Assembly (NCBI GenBank): GCA_028279205.1
Contig: JANQSR010000064.1
Span: 1 to 13,986, forward strand
DNA length: 13,986 nucleotides
Reading direction: 5' to 3'
DNA from: Simkania sp.
GTDB lineage: Bacteria; Chlamydiota; Chlamydiia; Chlamydiales; Simkaniaceae
Shown here one piece after another: positions 8,929 to 13,986 of the stretch (its first letter is position 1; the number at the start of each line of letters is the position of its first letter). The notes beneath the pieces were generated by a model. That model ran no database searches. It was not told the DNA's origin and worked only from the letters and a program-made list of their open reading frames with translations. The translations under genes were made by a program, and so were the position numbers.

Positions 8929-9597
8929 ATGATTATCACAATTGATGGTCCTTCTGGTACGGGAAAGTCGACAGTTGCAAAGGAGCTTGCCGCTCGATTG
9001 GGGTGGACCTACTTCGATACTGGAGCTCTCTACCGGTCGATTGCTTGGAAAGTTTTACAAAGTCGCATCTCTTCTCCTGCTTCTTCTAAAGAGATCGAAG
9101 CTCTGCTTGAAAGGTTCGACTTTGCGATCGAAACCCGAGGAGGGCAAAAATGTTATTTTGTCGATGGGGAGGATGTCACAACAGCTATACGTACCCTAGA
9201 AGTGACCTCGATTGTTTCAGAGGTCTCTGCTATGAAGTGTGTGCGAGATAGCATGCTTCCTTTGCAAAGAAAGTTTTCTGAAAAAGGGTCTACGGTTTTT
9301 GAGGGGCGCGATCTGGGAACTATCGTCTTTCCTGATGCTCACCTTAAATTTTTCTTAACAGCCTCTTGCAAGGTGCGCGCTGCGCGCCGTTTAGAAGAGT
9401 TAAAGAGGCGGTTTCCAGGGAAAAATTTTGAATTCATGGATATTTTTCAAAACATTCAAAAAAGGGACAAGTTCGACTCTGAAAGGAAGCTCGCTCCGCT
9501 CAAATGTGCAGAGGATGCGATCACTTTGGATACATCCGATCTTTTGGTCGAAGAGGTTGTCTCCCTTTTAGAAAATTATGTGAAAAAAAAATTATGA
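8929..9597 (+). CDS. cmk: Cytidylate kinase
   Basis: This cytoplasmic enzyme phosphorylates CMP and dCMP to the diphosphates with ATP. It recycles the CMP released when CDP-diacylglycerol is used, which fits its place between cdsA and plsC. The 222 residues show the P-loop GPSGTGKST (7-15), YFDTGALYR (about 30-38, substrate-binding region), FEGRDLGTIVFPDA (about 124-137) and the lid/arginine block RDKFDSERKLAPL (about 179-191). The length is typical for bacterial Cmk. The ATG at 8929 is preceded by a G-rich AGGCGGGTGG. The stop overlaps the plsC ATG (ATGA at 9594-9597). Confidence 0.97.
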   Translation: MIITIDGPSGTGKSTVAKELAARLGWTYFDTGALYRSIAWKVLQSRISSPASSKEIEALLERFDFAIETRGGQKCYFVDGEDVTTAIRTLEVTSIVSEVSAMKCVRDSMLPLQRKFSEKGSTVFEGRDLGTIVFPDAHLKFFLTASCKVRAARRLEELKRRFPGKNFEFMDIFQNIQKRDKFDSERKLAPLKCAEDAITLDTSDLLVEEVVSLLENYVKKKL

Positions 9598-10232
9598 GCC
9601 CTCTCTATTTTGTTGTCATTTCCGTAGCCCGGTTTGTTTTTAGGGTCTTTTATCGGATGAAGGTGTACGGAAGTTTAGACCGTTTGGAAGGGGGTGCCAT
9701 CCTAGCTCCCAATCACGTCTCTTTTTTCGATCCCCCGATTGTAGCTGCCGCAAGTGTGGGAAGTGTCCATTTCTTGGCTCGCGAAACCCTCTTTCGTTCA
9801 TTTTTTGGTCGATTAATCCGTGCTCTCAATGCGCATCCAGTCAAAGGTCAAACGGGTAGTGTAGGATCCATCAAGATGGTTTGCACGCTCTTACAGGAGG
9901 GGAGAAGGGTCATTATATTTCCTGAAGGATCTCGCAATAGAGAGAATAGGCTTGCTGAATTTAAGTCGGGAATTGGGATGCTCGTCTCCCGTAGTGAGAC
10001 TGCCGTGGTTCCCGTCTACATCCATGGAACGTTTGACATTTGGCCTCGGGGGCGAAAATATCCCCGTCTTTTTGGGAAAACAGCGGTTGTTTTCGGATCA
10101 CCGATCTTATGGAAAGAGTATGCCAGCGAGGATAAAAAAAGAGCGCGCGAAATGATCACAAACCGTCTTGCTGAGTCTATCGAAAAATTGCGTCTTTGGT
10201 ATGAATCAGGACGCTCTGGATCCCCTCCCTAA
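9594..10232 (+). CDS. plsC: 1-acyl-sn-glycerol-3-phosphate acyltransferase
   Basis: This membrane-associated acyltransferase acylates lysophosphatidic acid at sn-2 to give phosphatidic acid, the substrate of CdsA encoded upstream. The 212 residues from ATG 9594 contain the HX4D catalytic motif NHVSFFDPP (His 41, Asp 46), the FPEGSRNRE block (109-117, normally FPEGTRS), and VPVYIHGT (139-146, block IV). A hydrophobic N-terminus (about 3-20) would anchor it. The start overlaps the cmk stop. In Chlamydia plsC is followed by argS; here the next gene is convergent and its coding end overlaps plsC by 27 bp. Confidence 0.95.
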   Translation: MSPLYFVVISVARFVFRVFYRMKVYGSLDRLEGGAILAPNHVSFFDPPIVAAASVGSVHFLARETLFRSFFGRLIRALNAHPVKGQTGSVGSIKMVCTLLQEGRRVIIFPEGSRNRENRLAEFKSGIGMLVSRSETAVVPVYIHGTFDIWPRGRKYPRLFGKTAVVFGSPILWKEYASEDKKRAREMITNRLAESIEKLRLWYESGRSGSPP

Positions 10233-10868
10233 TTTTTTGTGAATGCTAAAGATAAGATCCCCTTCTTTCACTGTTATGTAAATAGAGCTTCCAGTTGCCT
10301 CATTCGAAACCCCCACAAAGCTTTTATCGAGCTGCTTGTTTTTTAGTTGCCACTTAAGACCATCTGTTGTAATCCCCATGACGGGGCCATTGATCGGGAT
10401 GAGAGAGAAGAGCTGCCCCTTGTAAGTCTCTATCTCCAATGTTTGATCAATAGCACCGAGAATCTCCTCTTCTGTTTCTAAAAAGAGTTTTCCAGGGTAT
10501 CTCGTCAGCAAGATCAAGTTAAAAAGGGAATGGTCGACCCGGTTGCCAAGACCTGCGAAAACTGTGATCGATTTTGGATCTTTTTTCATTAAAAAATTTA
10601 AGGCCAGCTCAAGGTCTGTCTCATCTTTCTCTCTATTAAACTTCACTTCTTTTAGATGAGAAAACTTTTTTCGCGCTTCAAAGGTGACCGAATCCATGTC
10701 TCCAAACAGGAGGGATGGGCTGAGGCCTAAAGCGACGCAATGATCAAGGCCACCATCGACAGCGATATACTGATCATACCCTTCCAAAAAGGGGGCGATT
10801 TGGGTGTAATCCTCAATCGCGCCGTTTGCGACCACTGCAATCTTTTCGACCGTGATAATGTCTTCCAT
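10206..10868 (-). CDS. Thiamine pyrophosphokinase (ThiN/TPK family)
   Basis: This enzyme converts thiamine to thiamine diphosphate with ATP, and is the salvage route for a bacterium taking thiamine from a host. The 220 residues show the family signatures AVDGGLDH (36-43), LGLSPSLLFGDMDS (47-60), KDETDLELAL (81-90), the GLGNRVDHSLFNL block (106-118; GGRxDH in many relatives) and a C-terminal ITTDGLKW block. The size is normal. The ATG at 10868 has no clear Shine-Dalgarno sequence; a TAAAAT hexamer (minus strand, 10911-10906) could be a -10 box. It converges on plsC with a 27-bp coding overlap and replaces the expected argS at this locus. No THI-box riboswitch is visible in the 75 bp upstream. 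Confidence 0.9.
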   Translation of the reverse strand: MEDIITVEKIAVVANGAIEDYTQIAPFLEGYDQYIAVDGGLDHCVALGLSPSLLFGDMDSVTFEARKKFSHLKEVKFNREKDETDLELALNFLMKKDPKSITVFAGLGNRVDHSLFNLILLTRYPGKLFLETEEEILGAIDQTLEIETYKGQLFSLIPINGPVMGITTDGLKWQLKNKQLDKSFVGVSNEATGSSIYITVKEGDLIFSIHKKLGRGSRAS

Positions 10869-10883
10869 AAAACAGAAAGTAGC

Positions 10884-10903
10884 AAAAAAAGAGATAAATC
10901 TCT
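10884..10903 (-). terminator. Weak candidate terminator after the 10944-11297 gene
   Basis: On the minus strand AGAGA-TTTA-TCTCT is followed by a T7 run that partly shares the last stem base. The stem is short and AT-rich, so it is weak. It would separate the small upstream gene from the thiamine pyrophosphokinase gene. Confidence 0.35.
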
Positions 10904-10943
10904 AGATTTTAGGGTATGAACAAAAATTTTGAGCCCCTGTGTC

Positions 10944-11297
10944 TTAACTTTCCAGCCCAATGAATCGAACTCTTCTCCCCATAAACTCCGAGTTAGTCTC
11001 TGGCGTCTCCCCTTTGTAGAAAGTATAAACAGTAGAACATGACCAACCAGAATCACTCTTTTTCTCCTCCTCTTTTTCATTAGGAGCCTCAGGCTCTTTT
11101 TCATTTGAGCGACTATTTTCAGTCATCGGACACACCCTTCCTAACAACGAACGAATAGGATTGGTTAATGTGAAGAATATATTTTTGATCGATTGCCACG
11201 CATCATTAACTTTCTCCAAAACGATTTGGGTTAGATAGATGGTCTCTTTAGTAAGAGAGCGATCTCGTTCAACTGAAACTCTTGTAACAGAACACAT
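10944..11297 (-). CDS. Hypothetical protein, 117 residues, charged middle
   Basis: I do not recognise this protein. It is accepted as a gene because the ATG at 11297 has a good Shine-Dalgarno sequence (GAGGGG, 5 bp spacing) and the frame stays open over an intergenic-sized stretch with no better alternative. The N-terminal 55 residues look helical, with a moderately hydrophobic segment around SIKNIFFTL, but no clear signal peptide or strong membrane helix. Residues about 60-82 are rich in Glu, Lys, Asn and Pro (EKEPEAPNEKEEEKK). The C-terminal 35 residues are aromatic and polar (GWSCSTVYTFYKGE). Four Cys are present. Such small proteins between core genes are common in chlamydiae; no function is assigned. 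It could be lineage-restricted. Confidence 0.6.
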   Translation of the reverse strand: MCSVTRVSVERDRSLTKETIYLTQIVLEKVNDAWQSIKNIFFTLTNPIRSLLGRVCPMTENSRSNEKEPEAPNEKEEEKKSDSGWSCSTVYTFYKGETPETNSEFMGRRVRFIGLES

Positions 11298-11366
11298 TTT
11301 TACCCCTCAAATATTGTGTGAAAAATTTTAATAGAACTCACCTTATAACAGATGGTTTTATTTATT
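11298..11366. other. Upstream region of the 117-residue gene, AT-rich
   Basis: This 69-bp AT-rich stretch holds the Shine-Dalgarno sequence of the minus-strand small gene and presumably its promoter. TATAAG and TATTAA hexamers occur on the minus strand, but none has a convincing -35 partner. It borders the inverted-repeat element. Confidence 0.4.
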
Positions 11367-11492
11367 TATACCCCAAAAATTGGAAATTTCACTTTGCAGT
11401 ATGGTTCAAACAAAGATGTTGAGGCTTTCCTCAGCTGTAATCCACGCTATTGGTTTTGCAGTAAAATGAAATTTCCAATTTTTTTGGGTATA
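11367..11492. mobile_element. MITE-like element with long terminal inverted repeats
   Basis: A 126-bp segment is bounded by imperfect inverted repeats of about 31 bp. The left arm (11367-11397) starts TATACCCCAAAAATTGG and continues AAATTTCACTTTGC. The right arm (11461-11492), read on the opposite strand, starts TATACCCAAAAAAATTGG and continues AAATTTCATTTTAC. The arms differ by about three substitutions and one 1-bp length change. Both outer ends carry TATA, compatible with insertion at a TA dinucleotide as in IS630/Tc1-mariner-type elements. The interior of about 63 bp has no coding capacity and contains a small GAGG/CCTC hairpin. Calling it mobile is inference from structure; it could instead be a structured RNA or a long terminator-like hairpin. 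Confidence 0.5.
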
Positions 11493-11770
11493 CACAGTTG
11501 CCTTTACAGAGATGAGAGCCTGCTTGTCCCAAATTCTAGGTTTTGGTACTCTTTGTGGAGATCAGGCTGGCATTCCCCGTTTGGACAGTTTAGACTCTCT
11601 TAACGGATGTTTCTTGATAAACCTGTTCTTTAGATCTCATACAAGAAGAGTAGTAGTGGCCTGTTCACAGGTCAAATTTATCTAAGTGATTGTATAAGCG
11701 TTATCTAGATAGACTGAGCACCCCACCAGTTGACCGTTAGAATTTAAGTTCAATTTTTCTAGGAGATGTG
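11493..11770. other. Gene-free region upstream of trxA
   Basis: About 280 bp contain no convincing gene and no tRNA. They hold two short palindromes, CCTGT-TC-ACAGG (11660-11671) and TATCTAGATA (11702-11711), that could be operator-like sites, and a TTGACC (11730-11735) that could be a -35 box for trxA although the -10 position is poor. Minus-strand translation gives short broken peptides only, so a decayed gene is possible but unproven. The Shine-Dalgarno sequence of trxA (AGGAG, 11761-11765) is at the right end. Confidence 0.5.
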
Positions 11771-11773
11771 ATG

Positions 11774-12094
11774 ATGAACAAAGAAATATTAATTTTAGAT
11801 GAGCAAAATTTCAACGAAGTGACAAAGTCGGGGTTGACCTTGGTCGATTTCTATGCTGACTGGTGTGCTCCCTGTCGCACGCTCGCCCCTATTTTAGATA
11901 GGGTCGTCACCGATCTCGAAGGGATGGCACGGGTGTGTAAGATCGATATTGACAAAAGTCAGAAAATTGCAAACAGCCATCGCGTCACCTCGGTTCCCAC
12001 TATGATCCTTTTCAAGGAAGGAAAAGAGGTCAACAGGTTGGTTGGTCTAGCTGAAGCTGAGGGGATCATCGATTTTATCAAGGCGGCTCTCTAA
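11774..12094 (+). CDS. trxA: Thioredoxin
   Basis: This is a small cytoplasmic thiol-disulfide reductant that keeps protein cysteines and ribonucleotide reductase reduced, itself recycled by thioredoxin reductase. The 106 residues cover one thioredoxin fold. The redox motif is WCAPC (Cys 31, Cys 34), preceded by the typical VDFYADW, and the cis-proline loop TSVPTM places Pro at 75. The active site has Ala where the classical motif has Gly (WCGPC), a common natural variant. Three in-frame starts lie together (GTG 11768, ATG 11771, ATG 11774). ATG 11774 gives the best spacing (8 bp) to AGGAG, and ATG 11771 (5 bp) is also possible. In Chlamydia trxA lies near mip, separated by a spoU-type methylase gene that is absent here. 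Confidence 0.95.
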   Translation: MNKEILILDEQNFNEVTKSGLTLVDFYADWCAPCRTLAPILDRVVTDLEGMARVCKIDIDKSQKIANSHRVTSVPTMILFKEGKEVNRLVGLAEAEGIIDFIKAAL

Positions 12095-12116
12095 AAAGGG
12101 GCTTGCTTTAAGCCTC
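12093..12116 (-). terminator. Intrinsic terminator downstream of mip
   Basis: On the minus strand, GAGGCTT (12116-12110) and AAGCCCC (12104-12098) pair in six of seven positions across a 5-nt loop. They are followed by a T5 run (12097-12093) that overlaps the trxA stop codon. On the plus strand the same hairpin lacks a T-run, so it serves the mip side only. Confidence 0.65.
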
Positions 12117-12206
12117 CCGATTGGCGGAGTCTCTCGTAGATACCGATCTCAACGGCGGCTCAGAGGTTTAAACAGCAACTGTTAGTTATAAGTTATAAGG
12201 GAGTGA

Positions 12207-13004
12207 TCAACGGATCACCTTTTTCTGATCGGTTTGATCGGCCATCTCATCAGAAACATTCTCGGGGGAGTATTCCGAAGTGGGAGACTCCTCTCCGTCG
12301 GGTTTTGGCACGTTGGCCTTGACGACTTCAATATCAAAAATGAGCAGTGAATTGGGCGGCAAGTAACCACTCGATCCGTACCCCAGTTCAGGATGGATGA
12401 AGATCGTGCGCCTTTCCCCCTCTTTCATCCCGACAATTCCCTTGGTAAACCCAGGGATTGTCTCTTGAAGCGAGATGAGCTCATTTTCATCCGAAGAGCC
12501 GAATACTTTTCCATCGAGAAACTTTCCCGTGTACCGGATCATGGGGGAGTGATGCTTTTCAACAACAGGGCCATTACCCATTTTCTCAACGCGATACTGC
12601 AACTTGTCTCTTTCAAGTTCTAAAACACCTTGCTCTTTGACGTTGCGGGTTAAAAACGCGTTTGCTTGCGTCAAGTTTTCGCTTGCCAACCGCTCAAAGG
12701 CTTTTTCTCGAACAGCTGAGATAGCCTGCATGCATTCTGACTCATCCATCTGAGAGAGCTTCCCCTCGAGTCCATCTTTGATCCCTTCCATGATCTCTTT
12801 GATATTAAATTCAACACCTAAGGTTTGAAGGTTTTTACCAATCAAGTGACCAAAAGCTTTTGAGACTTTACCAATGTCAACTTTCTTTTCAGTCTCCTTC
12901 TCATCTTGCTCAGGTTTTTTCTCCTTTTGATTGGGAAGAGCACCGAAAAAAATAAGAGAGGCAGAGAGTAGAATAAAAAGAAAGAGGGTAGATTTTTTAG
13001 CCAT
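12207..13004 (-). CDS. mip: Mip-like FKBP-type peptidyl-prolyl cis-trans isomerase
   Basis: This is an exported FKBP-type prolyl isomerase that helps fold envelope proteins. The 265 residues comprise a signal-like hydrophobic N-terminus (about 5-22), a Lys/Glu linker, an FkpA/Mip-type helical dimerisation region (about 42-135), an FKBP domain (about 150-230) and an acidic tail of about 33 residues. FKBP motifs are YTGKFLDG (158-165), FGSS (168-171), IPGF (183-186), GMKEGERR and ELGYG (206-210). Compared with FKBP12, the active-site Asp of FDSS is Gly, and the Trp after IPG is Phe. No Cys follows the signal, so unlike Chlamydia Mip it does not look like a lipoprotein. ATG 13004 is chosen because it begins the signal sequence and has AAGGAG 9 bp upstream; an in-frame start at 13055 would bury the signal. 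Confidence 0.92.
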   Translation of the reverse strand: MAKKSTLFLFILLSASLIFFGALPNQKEKKPEQDEKETEKKVDIGKVSKAFGHLIGKNLQTLGVEFNIKEIMEGIKDGLEGKLSQMDESECMQAISAVREKAFERLASENLTQANAFLTRNVKEQGVLELERDKLQYRVEKMGNGPVVEKHHSPMIRYTGKFLDGKVFGSSDENELISLQETIPGFTKGIVGMKEGERRTIFIHPELGYGSSGYLPPNSLLIFDIEVVKANVPKPDGEESPTSEYSPENVSDEMADQTDQKKVIR

Positions 13005-13068
13005 TCTATATTGCTCCTTTTGGAGTGGAAGGGAGGCGGGGCGAATGCTCTCCATTGTTTGGATCCTA

Positions 13069-13098
13069 ATCTTAAGCTTTCTGCTTCCATTTTTTCAA
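13069..13098 (-). promoter_or_regulatory. Candidate sigma70-type promoter for mip
   Basis: On the minus strand TTGAAA (13098-13093) and TAAGAT (13074-13069) are separated by 18 bp, with 5/6 and 4/6 consensus matches. They lie about 65 bp before the chosen mip ATG. It is inferred from sequence only. Confidence 0.35.
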
Positions 13099-13253
13099 CT
13101 CCTAAACTCCCTTTTGGCCTTGTGCGGGCGCTCTTTGTTACATGTGCTTTCTTCTTCTTTCCCGCTCCTGAGCCACAAGAAAGAGAAGTAGCACGCTTTC
13201 ATTGGTGGTTAGTATTTTGCTAATTGCCGCATATAATTCAAACTCAGACCCTC
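13099..13253. other. Intergenic stretch between mip promoter and repeat region
   Basis: No gene is seen. An imperfect inverted repeat brings together GTGCTTTCTTCTTCTTTC (13144-13161) and GAAAGAGAAGTAGCAC (13179-13194) around a 17-nt loop. It has no T-run, so it is not a standard intrinsic terminator; its role is unknown. Confidence 0.4.
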
Positions 13254-13450
13254 CTAAAATCTGTCGAGTACCTTTCGATAATCTGACTGCAGCGTTCCTT
13301 CGGCCTCTTCGATTAGCCGAGTCAGAACCTTTTTAAGAGTTCCATCCCCTTTCCAAGCGGTAAAATATTTGTAAAAATTAGTCGTCTTCCCTGCGTCTCA
13401 CCCCTTGCCGAGGAGAAGGTCCTTGATGATCCAGATCGCTTTGATCATCA
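13254..13450 (-). pseudogene. Decayed IS5-type transposase N-terminal fragment (copy 1)
   Basis: Minus-strand translation from 13379 to a TAG at 13254-13256 reads NFYKYFTAWKGDGTLKKVL, then a short tail ending SDYRKVLDRF. This resembles the end of the N-terminal helix-turn-helix region of IS5-family transposases (YxxFxxWxxxGTLxxVL). Upstream in the same frame, after an in-frame stop (13398-13400), IWIIKDLLLGKG could be the remnant of the usual W-x-x-I-x-x-LL start, with the middle lost. No DDE catalytic region follows. It is similar to copy 2 (13534-13986) over about 13269-13371 versus 13645-13751. The family assignment is from remembered motif patterns. Confidence 0.6.
13424..13450. repeat. 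Short perfect inverted repeat
   Basis: TGATGATC (13424-13431) and GATCATCA (13443-13450) form a perfect 8-bp inverted repeat around an 11-nt loop, with no following T-run. It may be incidental. Confidence 0.4.
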
Positions 13451-13478
13451 GTCATGAGGTTACATTCCTCATTGCTTG

Positions 13479-13542
13479 TAGGCTGGGGGGAGGAGTTGCG
13501 GTATTGGTTGCGCAGTCAAATTCTGTAAGTGGTTCAACATCT
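13479..13542. repeat. 64-bp direct repeat, unit A
   Basis: Nearly identical to 13587-13649. The shared core GGAGTTGCGGTATTGGT is followed, after one C/T difference, by GCGCAGTCAAATTCTGTAAG and TGGTT. About 58 of 64 positions match, with one short indel. Unit A ends in AACATCT and is followed by unrelated sequence. Confidence 0.9.
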
Positions 13543-13586
13543 AATGGGACCCCAGTTCATGCTTGCTTTAACCTCTTTGTTAAATA

Positions 13587-13649
13587 TAGGCTGGGGCTGG
13601 AGTTGCGGTATTGGTCGCGCAGTCAAATTCTGTAAGTGGTTGAGCATCT
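13587..13649. repeat. 64-bp direct repeat, unit B
   Basis: This is the second copy of the repeat at 13479-13542, offset by 108 bp in the same orientation. Unit B runs directly into the transposase-like copy 2 similarity (from 13645). On the minus strand it encodes the MLNHLQNLTARPIPQL segment of that open frame. This suggests that the repeat is part of the element and was partly duplicated. Confidence 0.9.
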
Positions 13650-13871
13650 TTCGATAATCTGACTGCACCCTCCTCTTGTGCGTTAATTCGATTAGTCGAA
13701 TCAGAACCTTTTTGAGAGTCCCGTTCTTATTCCAAAGGGTAAGATATTTGTCAGCATGATTTCTTTCGGTTAAATTTGAACTTCCAAAGCTAGAAGCCCC
13801 GGTTATTAAAAGTGAAAAAATCAAATTTAGAACAGGGCGATATTTTGTGTCTAACAAAGGTTCGACGAAAC

Positions 13872-13910
13872 TCCATTCTCGATCGCTTAGATTCCATTTT
13901 CGATCGCTTA
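13872..13910. repeat. Tandem duplication, 21-bp period
   Basis: TCCATTCTCGATCGCTTA (13872-13889) recurs as TCCATTTTCGATCGCTTA (13893-13910), with 17 of 18 positions matching and a spacing of exactly 21 bp. On the minus strand it encodes the seven-residue period ISDRKWN-LSDREWS. Confidence 0.85.
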
Positions 13911-13941
13911 TAGACCAGCGCTTTGTTTTTTCCTTTTGCCT

Positions 13942-13986
13942 GCGAGTCACCGTTTCGCTCCTGAGAGTCACCGTTTCGCTCCTGCG
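13942..13986. repeat. 21-bp tandem repeat array, continues past window edge
   Basis: The 19-bp core GAGTCACCGTTTCGCTCCT occurs at 13944-13962 and 13965-13983 with a period of 21 bp. The final GCG (13984-13986) matches the start of a third unit, so the array probably goes on beyond the window. On the minus strand it reads as the heptapeptide repeat RSETVT-L/R. Confidence 0.85.

Larger units (their letters stand above)
13534..13986 (-). pseudogene. Decayed IS5-type transposase N-terminal region (copy 2), open to window edge
   Basis: This open frame continues past the right edge. After a repetitive start (SETVTLRSETVTRRQ) it reads LSDREWSFVEPLL, the standard opening of IS5-family transposases (LTDEEWxxIEPLL). 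About 45 residues later it has DKYLTLWNKNGTLKKVL, which matches the YxxFxxWxxxGxLxxVL pattern. The expected GCxWRxLP segment between them is degraded (TGASSFGSSNL). No DDE catalytic residues follow; the frame instead enters the 64-bp repeat and stops. It is therefore a remnant, unlikely to be active. The upstream repeats are probably not part of the original transposase. Confidence 0.65.

Noticed and set aside
10869..10943. Possible TPP riboswitch upstream of thiamine pyrophosphokinase
   Set aside because: The gap is only 75 bp and the conserved THI-box segments are absent.
11493..11767. Possible tRNA, tmRNA or RNase P RNA in the trxA upstream gap
   Set aside because: No T-arm consensus, CCA-proximal acceptor pairing or conserved core motifs of these RNAs were seen on either strand.
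12842..13090. 82-residue minus-strand open frame overlapping the mip 5' end
   Set aside because: It has an acceptable start context but overlaps the mip signal sequence in another frame, and its translation has no recognisable features.
13405..13635. 76-residue plus-strand open frame through the 64-bp repeats
   Set aside because: It is built from the duplicated repeat and lies antisense to the transposase remnants; no start context or family match.
13479..13649. CRISPR-like spaced repeats
   Set aside because: There are only two units of 64 bp, 90% identical, with no third unit and no cas genes.

Overview
The window looks like a piece of a chromosome from the phylum Chlamydiota, most likely an environmental (Parachlamydiales-type) member rather than a Chlamydia. 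The evidence is gene order. A giant fused secDF with recJ directly behind it, next to uppS-cdsA-cmk-plsC, is the arrangement I know from Chlamydia (recJ, secDF, uppS, cdsA, cmk, plsC, then argS), and trxA and mip are also near neighbours there. The genus cannot be fixed from the sequence alone. Almost everything here is housekeeping. I found no phage, defence system, CRISPR array or biosynthetic cluster.

Layout: positions 1-398 are the 3' end of a 23S rRNA gene. A short spacer, 5S rRNA (about 460-575) and a strong intrinsic terminator (585-618) follow. Facing this rRNA operon on the minus strand is secDF-recJ (7054 down to 711), probably one transcription unit. From the other side of a 219-bp divergent promoter region, a tightly packed plus-strand operon runs uppS-cdsA-cmk-plsC (7274-10232), with two ATGA stop/start overlaps. 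It supplies the polyprenyl carrier for peptidoglycan-type synthesis, CDP-diacylglycerol, CMP recycling and the phosphatidic acid precursor, so it is largely a membrane and envelope lipid operon.

After plsC the Chlamydia order breaks. Instead of argS there is a convergent thiamine pyrophosphokinase gene whose 3' end overlaps plsC by 27 bp, and behind it a small unrecognised gene with a charged Glu/Lys-rich middle (10944-11297, minus). About 470 bp without a convincing gene follow, holding a 126-bp element with long imperfect terminal inverted repeats (11367-11492) that resembles a MITE. Then come trxA (plus) and a convergent mip-like FKBP peptidyl-prolyl isomerase (minus), with a mip-side terminator between them.

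The right end (about 13254-13986) is a scar: two decayed minus-strand copies of an IS5-type transposase N-terminal region, a 64-bp direct repeat, and two separate tandem duplications that both have a 21-bp period. The most unusual items are this repeat scar, the MITE-like element, the very large extra periplasmic region in SecDF, and the non-lipoprotein, active-site-altered Mip homologue.
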